The position numbers and the translations under genes were made by a program. Positions 43,526 through 52,766 of a DNA stretch of 64,000 nucleotides are shown here, in pieces; position 1 is the first letter of the stretch, and every line of letters starts with the position of its first letter. This DNA comes from Acidobacteriota bacterium (GTDB lineage: Bacteria > Acidobacteriota > Terriglobia > Terriglobales > SCQP01): NCBI GenBank assembly GCA_021789895.1, contig JAJYIU010000002.1:1-64000 (forward strand). Reading direction: 5' to 3'. Under the pieces are notes generated by a model. That model saw nothing but the letters and a program-made list of their open reading frames with translations, did no database searches and was not told the origin of the DNA.

Positions 43526-44377
43526 ATGCATTGCACTCCGGAAACATTGCGGCGAATCCCGCTATTCCGCTTGCTCGATGACGAGGAGGCGGCGGTGTTG
43601 GCGTCCGAGGTGAGCTTCCGGCAATTCGCGCCCCGGCAGATCATCTTCCGCCTGGGCGAACCCGGCGGGCGGGCCTACATCATCTCCGCCGGAAGAGTGC
43701 AGTTGCTGACCCGGGATGAAGATCAGCGGGAGGTGGTGGTGGACGAGCCGGGCGGAGGCGACTGCTTCGGCCTGGCCTCGCTGCTCGATGGCGAACCGCA
43801 CCAGACGACGGCGCGCGCGCTGGAGCCCACCGAAGCGATCGAGATTGACCGCCACGATCTCGAGCACCTGCTCCAGCGCAAGCCGCTAGCCGGCATGGAT
43901 ATGCTCACCATGCTCGGCCGCCAGTTTCATGGCGCGCAACGATTGGTGCGGCAGCGCGCCGCGCGCAACCCGAACGAGGTCATCGCCGAGCGCACCACCC
44001 TGGGCGAGCGGCTGGCCGACGCGGTGGCGCGCTTCGGCGGCTCCTGGACGTTTATCATCGTCTTTGCCGTGCTGATGCTGGTCTATACCGCCATCAATGT
44101 GCTGCTGGGGCGGCGCGCCTGGGATCCTTATCCCTTCATCCTGCTCAATCTGTTTCTCTCCACCCTGGCCGCAATTCAGGCGCCGATCATCATGATGAGC
44201 CAGAACCGGCAGGACGCCAAAGACCGCCTGCGCGGCGAACTCGATTACAACGTCAACCAGCGCGCCGAGCAGGAAATTCAGGGCCTGGCCGGCAAGCTCG
44301 ACCAGCTCGGCAGCCGGCTCGACGATGTTTTCCAATGTGTGCGCCGGCAGGCCGGCGGCTCCGAGAGCCCGTCCTGA
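43526..44377 (+). CDS. Cyclic-nucleotide-binding domain fused to DUF1003 membrane domain
   Basis: 283 residues. Residues 1-120 form a Crp-like cNMP-binding roll (IIFRLGEPGGRAYIISAGRVQLL, GGGDCFGLASLLDGEPHQTTARAL), without a DNA-binding domain. Residues 150-260 are a DUF1003 domain with two helices (WTFIIVFAVLMLVYTAINVLL; YPFILLNLFLSTLAAIQAPIIMM) followed by QNRQDAKDRLRGELDYNVNQRAEQEIQ. A ligand-gated membrane role is inferred. ATG at 43526 has GAGG upstream; a GTG lies two codons earlier. Confidence 0.88.
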   Translation: MHCTPETLRRIPLFRLLDDEEAAVLASEVSFRQFAPRQIIFRLGEPGGRAYIISAGRVQLLTRDEDQREVVVDEPGGGDCFGLASLLDGEPHQTTARALEPTEAIEIDRHDLEHLLQRKPLAGMDMLTMLGRQFHGAQRLVRQRAARNPNEVIAERTTLGERLADAVARFGGSWTFIIVFAVLMLVYTAINVLLGRRAWDPYPFILLNLFLSTLAAIQAPIIMMSQNRQDAKDRLRGELDYNVNQRAEQEIQGLAGKLDQLGSRLDDVFQCVRRQAGGSESPS

Positions 44378-44424
44378 ACAGTCAACCTGCCGGCGTAACC
44401 CGCGCCACGAGGTTTATACCGCGC

Positions 44425-47400
44425 ATGTTTCGAATGCCAAAATCGAAATTCCCGCGTCCGGCGATGCGATCCATTACTCCCGGCCGGGCAGCTATGCCTA
44501 CGCCCTGCCGGCCGCGAACGCGCCCGGCGTCCGGCAGGCTTTTGGGCGGCATGGCCGGGCTTGCGTTGGTTTGCATGCTCGCGCCGCGCCCCGCGCGCGC
44601 GCAAGCCGCTGCTGCCTGGAGCGGCGTCTTGTGCAACACGCGGCAGCAGCCCATCGCCGGCGCCCGGCTGCGTCTTTCCGGCCCCTTCGGCCAGGCCGCG
44701 GTCACCACCGGCGCTCGCGGAGACTTCCGCCTCACTCTCCCCGCCGGCCATTACCAGCTCACCGTTTTCGTCCCCCCTCGCACCCTCGCCCGCGCCGAAA
44801 TTGCAATCTCCGCCCACCCCGCCGCCATGCTGCTCACCCTCGCGCATGGGCGCCTCACGCTCGCGCCCTGGCGCCCGGCGGCGCCGCCGCGCCCGCCCGC
44901 CGGACAAGCCAGCGGCGGCGAAAAGCTCTCCCGCCACACCGTCAGCAACCTGCCCTTGAACCAGCGCGACATCGGCTCCCTGCTGCTCCTCGCCGCCGGC
45001 ACCATGACCGACGTCAACGGCACGTCAAACTTCACCCAGCAATACGCCATCAATGGCCAGCGCGGGGTGGAGGCCACGTTCGCGCTCGACGGCGCCGATA
45101 TCAGCGACCCCGAAATGGGCGGCGCCACCTTCGCCAATTTCAACGTGGATGCAATTCAGGAAATCGAGTCGCTCTCCGGCTGGCTGCCCGCCGCAGTCGG
45201 CCGCGGCGCCGCCGGCTACACCAACATCATCACCCGCTCCGGCGCCGCCGGATCCCACGGCTCGTTCTTCGAATTCCTGCGCAACTCCAGCTTCGACGCC
45301 CGCAATTTCTTCGACCATGCCACCCCGGCCTTCCCCGGCCGCATCCCGCCCTTCCATCGCAATCAATTCGGATTCACCAACGGCGGCGCCCTCCCGGCGC
45401 TCTTCGGCCGCCGCCAGCGCACGTTCTATTTCATCGAATATCAGGGCTTCCGCCAGAACCTGAGCACGACCCAGGTCTTGCCCGTGCCCACGGTAGCGGA
45501 GCGTGCCGGCATCGACGCCGTGACTTACTCTGGCGGCGCCCGGGACACGCTCTTCGTTCCCGTCAATCCGAAAATCGCGGCCATCCTCCAGCGTTACCCG
45601 CTGCCGAACCTGCCCTCCGGCCCCTTTGGCGCCCGCACCTATGCCACCGCCTCCCCGGTCGTCACCAACTCCGATCAAATCTCGTTGCGTCTCGACCGCC
45701 GGATGGATGGCGGCCAGCTCATGGCCCGCGTCACCCTGGATAACTTATTCGGCCCGGTGACCAACCCCGACCAGACGGCCATCGCTCCCGCTTTCGGCGT
45801 GCAGTACAACGACCGCCAGCGCAACGTCGCGCTGCAATACACCCGCCCGCTCTCCTCCCGCCTGGTGGAAAAAACCCTGCTCAGCATCCAACGCTCCACG
45901 CCGGGCTTTCCCACCGCCGATCACACCGACCCCGGCGTCATCTTCAACAACGGCCTCTTCGAACCCTTCGACTCCGCCGCCGGCTCGGTCATGCAGGCTT
46001 ATGGCAACCTGTTTCAGGCCCGCCAGGCCTTGGCTTACACGACCAGCGCCCATGCCTTCAAGGCCGGCTTTGAAGCCCGCCTCAATCGCGATAGCACCTA
46101 TTTCGGCATCAACCCGAACGGCGCCTATGTTTTCGGAGGCGGCACGGCCTATGCCACCGAGTCCATTCCCTCCGCCAGCGGCACGCATAATATCGCCGCC
46201 GGCGACCCGCTGCCCGATACCCTTTCCGCCTTTCTCTCCGGCAGCGCCTTTTCGTATAACGCCGCCATCGCCCCGCCCTACTTTTCCGGCGGCCGGCACA
46301 TCGGCCCCGCCGCCATCTCGCGTAACAATTTCAGCCTATGGGCGCAGGACACCTGGCGCCTGACGCCGCGCTTCATCCTCGACTACGGCCTGCGCTGGGA
46401 TCTATACACCCCCATCTCGGAGCGCGCGCACCGCACCAGCGGGTTCAAGACCCTGCAGGGCGTTCAGCAGTATGTGATCAATCCCCAACCCGCCTATCGC
46501 ACCAACTGGACCGGTTTCGCTCCACGCTTGCAGCTTTCCTGGCAGGCGACGCCCAAGCTCATCGCCCATGCCGGCGGCGTCGTCATGGTCATTCCGCCCA
46601 ATATATGGCAGGACAACTTCCTCACCGGCTCAACTCCCTTTGTCATTTACCCGCAGGCCATTGCCGCGCCCGGAGCCCCGCTCGCCTACGGCTTCCAGAT
46701 CACCCCGGACCAACTGCCCCCGGCTACCACCCCGCAAGGCACGAATATCTTCGCCTCCGGCGGCACCAAAAACGTACCCGCAAATACGGTCCTGGACGTG
46801 AACCGCTACGAACAGGCCATCGCCGCGCTCACGCCCAACCAAGTCGTCAGCGCGCTCAGCCTCAGCGGCATCGCGCCTTCCTTCGGCAACGCCACTCTGT
46901 ACACCTGGACGCTCGATTTCGAACGCCAGTTCGCCGGCCTCGACGCCAACCTCGCCTATGTCGGCACCGCCGCCCAGGGCCTTCCCCGCGTCGGGTTTCC
47001 CAATGCCTTCGCCGGCGCCTCTCCCGGCTTCGCGCCCTATACCCAGTTCAATGCCGCCGGCGCGGTTACCGGCGGCTTTGGCGTGGAAAACGTCGTCTAT
47101 GGCGACGTACACTCCACTTACCACTCGCTGCAAGCCTCGCTGGCCGGCACCCTCCCGCACGGCGGCCCCGGCATTCAAGCCAGCTTCACCTGGGGCAAGT
47201 CGCTCGACAATGGCAGCACCGTTTTCGGCGGCACCGGCTCGACCGGAGCCATCTCCGTCGCCGCCCCGCAAGACCCTTTCAACCAGCGCCTGGAAAAAGG
47301 CCCCTCCAATTTCGACATCTCCCGCGGCTTCAGCCTCAGCGTTTTTCAGCGCCTCCACTTCGACCGCGCCGGCCTGCTCGCGCCGCTGGGCCGCAAGCTC

Positions 47401-47913
47401 ACCGCCGGCTGGCAAGTGCTCAGCATCGTCAGCCTCAACTCCGGGCTTCCCTTCACGGTTTATTCCGGCATTCAGCAAACCGGCTACGGCTCGATCGGCA
47501 CCGACCGCCCCGACCAGATCGCCCAGCCGGCGCTATCCACTTCCCGCGCCAATCGCCAGGATTACTTCGGCCAGGGCGCCGGCAACGCCGCCGATTTTTT
47601 TTCGATTCCGATGCACGTCCCCGGCGGCACCGGCCCCAACCACGGAATTTTTGGCGCCCTCGGCCGCAATAGCTTCCGCGGACCGGCTCTCTACGACTGC
47701 GACTTTGCCTTTGTCAAAGACACTCCCGTCCTGCGCGGCCGCCAGGGCGCCGTGCGCGCGGATCTCCAACTGCGCGCCGAATTCTTCAACCTGTTGAATA
47801 TCGTGAATATGGGGCTGCCCGCCAACGTCCTGACCGGCTCCGGTTTTGGCGAAATCAGCCAGACCGCCAACAATGCCCGCCAGATTCAGTTTTCCTTGAA
47901 GCTGATCTACTGA
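44425..47913 (+). CDS. Oar-like TonB-dependent receptor with N-terminal carboxypeptidase-regulatory domain
   Basis: About 1,160 residues. A signal segment (GGMAGLALVCMLAPRPARAQA) precedes a short carboxypeptidase-regulatory-like domain (QPIAGARLRLSGPFGQAAVTTGARGDFRLTL). The plug has LPLNQRDIGSLLLLAAG and FALDGADISDPEMGGATFANFNVDAIQEIE, the typical Oar-type pattern. A long barrel follows and ends QIQFSLKLIY. Several ATGs precede the signal peptide, so the start is uncertain. Large families of these proteins are a hallmark of Acidobacteria; ligands are often plant or microbial glycans but none is shown here. Confidence 0.88.
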   Translation: MFRMPKSKFPRPAMRSITPGRAAMPTPCRPRTRPASGRLLGGMAGLALVCMLAPRPARAQAAAAWSGVLCNTRQQPIAGARLRLSGPFGQAAVTTGARGDFRLTLPAGHYQLTVFVPPRTLARAEIAISAHPAAMLLTLAHGRLTLAPWRPAAPPRPPAGQASGGEKLSRHTVSNLPLNQRDIGSLLLLAAGTMTDVNGTSNFTQQYAINGQRGVEATFALDGADISDPEMGGATFANFNVDAIQEIESLSGWLPAAVGRGAAGYTNIITRSGAAGSHGSFFEFLRNSSFDARNFFDHATPAFPGRIPPFHRNQFGFTNGGALPALFGRRQRTFYFIEYQGFRQNLSTTQVLPVPTVAERAGIDAVTYSGGARDTLFVPVNPKIAAILQRYPLPNLPSGPFGARTYATASPVVTNSDQISLRLDRRMDGGQLMARVTLDNLFGPVTNPDQTAIAPAFGVQYNDRQRNVALQYTRPLSSRLVEKTLLSIQRSTPGFPTADHTDPGVIFNNGLFEPFDSAAGSVMQAYGNLFQARQALAYTTSAHAFKAGFEARLNRDSTYFGINPNGAYVFGGGTAYATESIPSASGTHNIAAGDPLPDTLSAFLSGSAFSYNAAIAPPYFSGGRHIGPAAISRNNFSLWAQDTWRLTPRFILDYGLRWDLYTPISERAHRTSGFKTLQGVQQYVINPQPAYRTNWTGFAPRLQLSWQATPKLIAHAGGVVMVIPPNIWQDNFLTGSTPFVIYPQAIAAPGAPLAYGFQITPDQLPPATTPQGTNIFASGGTKNVPANTVLDVNRYEQAIAALTPNQVVSALSLSGIAPSFGNATLYTWTLDFERQFAGLDANLAYVGTAAQGLPRVGFPNAFAGASPGFAPYTQFNAAGAVTGGFGVENVVYGDVHSTYHSLQASLAGTLPHGGPGIQASFTWGKSLDNGSTVFGGTGSTGAISVAAPQDPFNQRLEKGPSNFDISRGFSLSVFQRLHFDRAGLLAPLGRKLTAGWQVLSIVSLNSGLPFTVYSGIQQTGYGSIGTDRPDQIAQPALSTSRANRQDYFGQGAGNAADFFSIPMHVPGGTGPNHGIFGALGRNSFRGPALYDCDFAFVKDTPVLRGRQGAVRADLQLRAEFFNLLNIVNMGLPANVLTGSGFGEISQTANNARQIQFSLKLIY

Positions 47914-47915
47914 CC

Positions 47916-47939
47916 GCCGGCCGCGCCGGCGCGGCCGGC
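47916..47939. terminator. Bidirectional hairpin between convergent genes
   Basis: A perfect 10-bp stem GCCGGCCGCG/CGCGGCCGGC with CCGG loop fills the 25-bp gap between two convergent stops. No T-runs, so it is probably a factor-assisted or weak terminator on both strands. Confidence 0.5.
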
Positions 47940-49870
47940 TACTTCGCGTGCGCGGCCATGATCGCAGCCAGCATGTCGGGCACGCCGGGCAGGCGCTCCA
48001 GATGGGGATAGCGCGCCCCGCCGTGGTAGTCAATCCGCACCGTCTGCAGCCAGCCGCTGCCGGCCACCTGCAGCACGATCGGCGCGGACTGATGCTGCGC
48101 CTGCGCCAGCGCATAGTTCAACTCGGCGGGGCTGAAAGTGTGCCCATTGACGGACAGGATGCGCTCGTTTTGCGCCATGCCCGCCTGCCATGCCGGCGAA
48201 GCCTGGCGCAGCGAAACCACCATGCCCTGGCCGTTGACGTTAAAACCCAGGTCGAACCAGTGGAAGGCTCCCTGGCTTTGCGCCATGCGGGCGGCCAGAA
48301 ATTTATTCGGCTGCGCGTTGAACACCAGTTTCCAGCCGGCGCGGGCCAGCTCGGCGGCGGGCGGCTGCGGCGCGATCTGGTAGATGCGTTTTTCGAAAAA
48401 CGCGTGCCAGTCGTAGGGCTGCACCTGGTTGAGCAGGCGCTCGATAGCGGCGCGGTTGTAGGTGTCGGTGATCGGCCCGGTAACCGCCGGACGGGAATAC
48501 AGGTGGAGGAAGTTATCGAGCGATTTGCGGCCGCCGGAAAGCTGGCGGATCAAGGTGTCGGCATCCAGCCAGACCAGCTCGCCTTCATCGTAAAAATCGC
48601 CCGCGGTGCGGCTGATCGAGGGGTAATTATTGCGCGCCTGATAGAGAAAAGGCGCGGCGGTGGTGAGCGCGATTACCGGCGTGGTCTTGCGTCCCGGCTC
48701 GGCCGCCAGCAGGGCGTAGAGCTGCGCCAGGTATTCCGGGTATTCCTTGGGATCGCGGATGCCGGTGCGGAAGGAGAGCAGATCGCCGAGGTATTGGTTC
48801 ATGCCCTCGTAAACCCAGATCAGGTCGGGGCGCATGGGCACCTGGAAATTGGGGGTAGCGAGGTCGTCGGGGCGGCGGTATTTGCCGTTCCAGGAATGCG
48901 AGAACTCGTGCGTGATGAGGTCGCCGCCGATCAGCTCCATGGCCGGGCTGGTCAAAAAGCTATCGGGGGCGCGGTCGTCGCTCGACTGATGATGCTCGAT
49001 TCCCTGAAAGCCGATGGCGTTGCTGAGCGTCAGCAGGGCGTGGTAGGCGGCGAAGTGATGCGAGCCGTAGAGCGCATAGGCCTCGGCGGGAATGCGCTGG
49101 TAGGCGGCCACCACATTGGCGGGGGCGTCGAGGTCTTTCGGGTTGTCGGCGAAGGCATCCAGGAAAACCGGGGCGCCGCCGATCTGGCCCAGTTGCCATT
49201 GATGGAAGTAGCGGCCCATGTCGAGCGGCGAATCCACCAGCATGGCCAGGCTGACGGCGCGGAATTGCGAGGTCTCTCCCGCAGCCGGCGCGCGCGGGGT
49301 GAGCGCGGTGGCGTACTGCCAGCCGGCGGGCAGGGTGATGGAGGGGCGCAGGAACCAGGTGTGCGAATCCACGCCATCCTGGTAAAGCAGCGCCCGGTTC
49401 CAGTTCAAGATGGCGACTACGTGCGTAGCCATGGTGTCGCCGGCCTCGTTCATGATCGAGATGAAGCGCGCCGTGATGGAGCGCGCGCCTGCGGGTACGG
49501 TGACGTGAAAGGCGTACATGTGCGCGCCGTCGCGGTGAAACGCAAGCGCGCGCCCGCCGCTGGTGAAGCGCAGCCCGGCCAGTTCGTCAATCGGCCCGGT
49601 GGGGCCGTGCTCGCCCGGTATCCATTTGGGATAGACCAGGGTTAGCGGCCCGGGCGCCGCCGGAATGCGCTCGGTGACGTAGAGCAAGCCGCGCCAGGCC
49701 TGGCTGGCGTCCACGTCGAGGGTTGCCGGATTCGACCGCGGCGCCAGCGACTGCGCCGCCTGGATCGGATAGGCGTATTTCGGAATGTAGGTGCCGCGGT
49801 AGAACTGCGCGGCGGCAGCGAGCGATAACAGCAGGATCACAGCCGACAGAAGCGCGTAACGGAGTTTCAT
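47939..49870 (-). CDS. M61-family (glycyl aminopeptidase-like) metallopeptidase
   Basis: 643 residues with a signal peptide (YALLSAVILLLSLAAAAQF). An N-terminal beta domain (SQAWRGLLYVTERIPA, YPKWIPGEHGPTGPIDELAGL) precedes the gluzincin catalytic domain with zinc ligands His321 and His325 and catalytic Glu322 (HEFSHSWNGKY) and third ligand Glu355 (VYEGMNQYLGD). A C-terminal PDZ-like domain (LGFNVNGQGMVVSLRQASPAWQAGM) completes the family layout. ATG at 49870 places the signal peptide at the N-terminus. It lies convergent with the TonB-dependent receptor. Confidence 0.93.
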   Translation of the reverse strand: MKLRYALLSAVILLLSLAAAAQFYRGTYIPKYAYPIQAAQSLAPRSNPATLDVDASQAWRGLLYVTERIPAAPGPLTLVYPKWIPGEHGPTGPIDELAGLRFTSGGRALAFHRDGAHMYAFHVTVPAGARSITARFISIMNEAGDTMATHVVAILNWNRALLYQDGVDSHTWFLRPSITLPAGWQYATALTPRAPAAGETSQFRAVSLAMLVDSPLDMGRYFHQWQLGQIGGAPVFLDAFADNPKDLDAPANVVAAYQRIPAEAYALYGSHHFAAYHALLTLSNAIGFQGIEHHQSSDDRAPDSFLTSPAMELIGGDLITHEFSHSWNGKYRRPDDLATPNFQVPMRPDLIWVYEGMNQYLGDLLSFRTGIRDPKEYPEYLAQLYALLAAEPGRKTTPVIALTTAAPFLYQARNNYPSISRTAGDFYDEGELVWLDADTLIRQLSGGRKSLDNFLHLYSRPAVTGPITDTYNRAAIERLLNQVQPYDWHAFFEKRIYQIAPQPPAAELARAGWKLVFNAQPNKFLAARMAQSQGAFHWFDLGFNVNGQGMVVSLRQASPAWQAGMAQNERILSVNGHTFSPAELNYALAQAQHQSAPIVLQVAGSGWLQTVRIDYHGGARYPHLERLPGVPDMLAAIMAAHAK

Positions 49871-49962
49871 GGGTTCGCAGCCTGCGTGGAAAAAGGTTGG
49901 AAAAACACGCCAGTTTAGCATGGCGGGCCGCCGAGACTTGAGGAGGAAATTAGCTTCCACCT

Positions 49963-50187
49963 TTAGTCGTTTTTCTTGCGGCGGCCGGCGGCATCGCTTC
50001 GATCATCAGGCGCTTCGATTTCACCGCGGCCGTAAGCTTCCGGATCGGCGATGGGCGTGGAAATGACGTACTCGCCGCTGGCCCAGCGCCCCAGATCTAT
50101 CGCGCGGCAGCGGCGGCTACAAAAGGGGAATTCCGCTGCCCCGGACGAAACCGGCTTCCGGCAAATGGGGCACTTCCGGCGGCGCAT
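49963..50187 (-). CDS. yacG: YacG-type zinc-binding protein
   Basis: 74 residues. Zinc ligands Cys6, Cys9, Cys23 and Cys27 ([24 protein letters not shown]) match YacG, the small DNA gyrase inhibitor/DUF329 family, including the [12 protein letters not shown] segment. The tail is acidic then basic. ATG at 50187 was taken over a GTG one codon earlier. Confidence 0.9.
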   Translation of the reverse strand: MRRRKCPICRKPVSSGAAEFPFCSRRCRAIDLGRWASGEYVISTPIADPEAYGRGEIEAPDDRSDAAGRRKKND

Positions 50188-50231
50188 CACGATTTAATTT
50201 TAATGCGGCACGGCCGCGATTCCCGGAAATC

Positions 50232-50275
50232 GAATTCAGCGAAATTTAAACCGGAATTCAGCGGAATTTAAAACC
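50232..50275. repeat. Two-copy tandem repeat, 22-bp period
   Basis: GAATTCAGCGAAATTTAAA at 50232-50250 recurs nearly exactly at 50254-50273 with one substitution (GCGGAATTTAAA). It lies between divergent genes and could be a paired regulator site. Confidence 0.6.
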
Positions 50276-50340
50276 CAAACTCACTAAAATCATAGTGGAT
50301 CCAGATGGCTGGAGCGAAGGCAATGAGCCGAGGAGGGGTT

Positions 50341-51093
50341 ATGCGAATCCTGCTGGCGCATGTGCCCTGTGCCGTCCTCTGGCTATCGGGCAATTGCCCG
50401 CCGGCCTGGGCCCAGGCCGCCGCTGCGCCGCCAACGCCTTCCGCGCCGTCCGCTGCCCCGCCGCCGGCCGGCCCCGCACCGCAAGCTCGAGCGCCCGGCG
50501 CGGCCGGATCCATTCCGGTGCCGCGCGAGATCCTCACCGCCCGCCGGGCGTTCATTTCCAATGGCGGCGTGCGCTGCAACTGGTTTGTCGGCCCCGACCG
50601 CGCCTACCGCCTGTTTTACCAGGCGATGCGGCAATGGGGACGATATCGGCTCGCCCGCTCGCCGGCGAACGCCACCCTGGCATTCGAAATCAGCTTTGCC
50701 TGTCCCTCGGGCAGCGCCGATGTCATTCAGGGAAACAGCACAGAAACGCCGTACCGGCCGCGGCTGAAATTGTTGATCAAGGATATAGCCACTCGGGTCG
50801 TGCTGTGGAGCATGGCCGAGCCAGTGCGGGTTGCGCTGCTGCAATCGAACCGCGATAAAAATTTTCGTCGCGCGATGGATCGGCTGGTGGCGCGGCTGCA
50901 GCATCTCGACAGGGAATTGCCGGCAGCGGAGCGGCGCCCGGTTCATCGTTCGCATTGGGCCTCGGGCAGGCTAGCCCTATTTTTAATCGGAGCCGCGGCA
51001 TTTTTCATTCTGGGGATCGTCGAACTTCATCGCGTACGCAAGCTGCAATCCAACTTTCCACAGCCGGCGCAGCCCACTCCCCAGTTCCCCTGA
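50341..51093 (+). CDS. Secreted/tail-anchored hypothetical protein
   Basis: 250 residues. A signal-like start (HVPCAVLWLSGNCPPAWAQA), an Ala/Pro-rich linker, a folded domain (RRAFISNGGVRCNWFVGPDRAYRLFYQAMRQWG through AEPVRVALLQSNRDKNFRRAMDRLVARLQHL) and a C-terminal membrane helix (LALFLIGAAAFFILGIVEL). The middle resembles DUF4136-like proteins that test variance in a periplasmic domain, but this is weak. GGAGGGG lies just before the ATG at 50341; an upstream ATG at 50323 is possible. Confidence 0.7.
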   Translation: MRILLAHVPCAVLWLSGNCPPAWAQAAAAPPTPSAPSAAPPPAGPAPQARAPGAAGSIPVPREILTARRAFISNGGVRCNWFVGPDRAYRLFYQAMRQWGRYRLARSPANATLAFEISFACPSGSADVIQGNSTETPYRPRLKLLIKDIATRVVLWSMAEPVRVALLQSNRDKNFRRAMDRLVARLQHLDRELPAAERRPVHRSHWASGRLALFLIGAAAFFILGIVELHRVRKLQSNFPQPAQPTPQFP

Positions 51094-51130
51094 CCGGGGC
51101 TTGGCTGCAGTAGGACTTTGGAGATGAGAG

Positions 51131-52579
51131 TCAGGTCACCAGCCGGGCCACGACGTCATAGTCGTGGGCGGCGGTGATTTCGGCGGTAACAAAGCTGCCG
51201 GTCGCGGGCGGCGGGGCGGGCGAGCCATCGGGGCGCAGGCCGAAGTCGTTGATCAGCACCTTGCCATCAATTCCCGGCGCCTGGCCTTCCAGCCGCCCCT
51301 GCCAAAGCAGGGCGCTTTCTTCCGCCGGACCTTCGACCAGCACCATCGCCCGGGCGCCCAGCAGGGCGCGGCGGCGGCGGCGTGAAATCTTGCGCTGCAG
51401 TTTCATCACCGTGTCGCGCCGGGCGGCGGCCACCTCCGCCGGAACTTTGTTCTCCAACGCGTGCGCGCGGCTGGTGGCTTCATCGGAGTAGGCAAACACG
51501 CCCAGCCAGTCGAGTTCGGCCGCGGCGACGAAATCCAGCAACTCCTGAAACTCAGCCTCGGTCTCGCCGGGAAAGCCGGTGATCAAGGTCGAGCGCAGGG
51601 CGGCGCCGGGCAGGGCGCGCCGGATGCGCTCCAGCAGCCGCAGGAAATGCTCGCCCGAGCCGCCGCGGCGCATGCGCGCCAGCACCGCGCCGCTGGCGTG
51701 CTGCAGCGGCATATCCACATAACGGCAGAGCCGCGGATGCGCCGCCAGGGTATCGAGCAGGGGCGCGGTGACGCGGTTGGGATAGAAATAAAGGGTGCGA
51801 ATCCAGGCGAGCGCTTCGATGCCCGCCAGCCGCGCCAGCAGTTGCGCCAGCCCATGGCGCAAGCCGAGATCGCCGCCGTAGCTGGTCGTATCCTGCCCCA
51901 CCAGCACCAGCTCGCGGACGCCGTTCGCGGCCAGAAGGCGCGCCTCGGCTTCGACCGACTCGGGCCGCCGGCTGCGAAAATGGCCGCGGTATTGCGGAAT
52001 CACGCAGAACGAGCAGGGGTGATCGCAGCCCTCGGCGATTTTCAAATAGGCGGTATGGCGGGCGGTCGAGACCAGCCGCGGCGTGTGCTCGTTATAGAGA
52101 TAGCCGGGGCCGTCCGGCGGCAGCGGCGCGGATACGGGCTGCGGCTTCACTCCCGGAAAGCTTGCCGGCAGCACCGGCAACGCGGCGCCGGCGGTGACCG
52201 GGCGGCTGCAGGCGGGGGGCGCAGGCGGGGCTTCGCCGGTCACCGCCGCCACGATCTGCGGCAGCTCGTTGGTGCCCACCAGCGCGTCCACCTCGGGAAT
52301 TTCCGCCCGGATCTGCTCGCGAAAGCGCTCCACCAGGCAGCCGGCCACCACCAGGCGGCGGGCGCGCCCGCTGCGTTTCAGCTCGGCCAGCTCGAGAATG
52401 GCGTCCACCGACTCCTGCTGCGCGCTTTCGATGAAGGCGCAGGTGTTGACCACCAGCACCTCGGCCTCTTCGGCGCGCGCCGTGATCGCGTGCCCGCGCT
52501 CGCCCAGCAAGCCCATCATGACTTCCGAATCCACCAGGTTTTTCGGGCAGCCGAGACTGATAAATCCAACTTTAGGCAT
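51131..52579 (-). CDS. rimO: Ribosomal protein S12 methylthiotransferase RimO
   Basis: A radical-SAM enzyme that methylthiolates the conserved aspartate of ribosomal protein S12. 482 residues. The N-terminal cluster cysteines are Cys11, Cys47 and Cys81 (GFISLGCPKN, VNTCAFIESA, VAGCLVERF) and the radical-SAM cluster is Cys185, Cys189, Cys192 (AEGCDHPCSFC). A TRAM domain ends the protein. GCPKNLVDSE separates it from MiaB. A linker of about 45 residues (116-160), rich in Pro/Ala, before the radical-SAM domain makes it longer than typical RimO. Confidence 0.96.
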   Translation of the reverse strand: MPKVGFISLGCPKNLVDSEVMMGLLGERGHAITARAEEAEVLVVNTCAFIESAQQESVDAILELAELKRSGRARRLVVAGCLVERFREQIRAEIPEVDALVGTNELPQIVAAVTGEAPPAPPACSRPVTAGAALPVLPASFPGVKPQPVSAPLPPDGPGYLYNEHTPRLVSTARHTAYLKIAEGCDHPCSFCVIPQYRGHFRSRRPESVEAEARLLAANGVRELVLVGQDTTSYGGDLGLRHGLAQLLARLAGIEALAWIRTLYFYPNRVTAPLLDTLAAHPRLCRYVDMPLQHASGAVLARMRRGGSGEHFLRLLERIRRALPGAALRSTLITGFPGETEAEFQELLDFVAAAELDWLGVFAYSDEATSRAHALENKVPAEVAAARRDTVMKLQRKISRRRRRALLGARAMVLVEGPAEESALLWQGRLEGQAPGIDGKVLINDFGLRPDGSPAPPPATGSFVTAEITAAHDYDVVARLVT

Positions 52580-52766
52580 GAATTTCAGTTTACCGTCTCT
52601 GCCGCATCTATATAGACGGGCTGAGCTGGCGCCCGAAGATATCCGCCGCAGCACGAAGATGTTGACATCGCCGCGGCGATGAAGCTACCTTCAAACCACT
52701 CTGCCGGCGCGGGCGCAGCAGCGGCTGCGCCTGGAATGGCTTTTGGCAGATCCTGGAGAACAGTCT

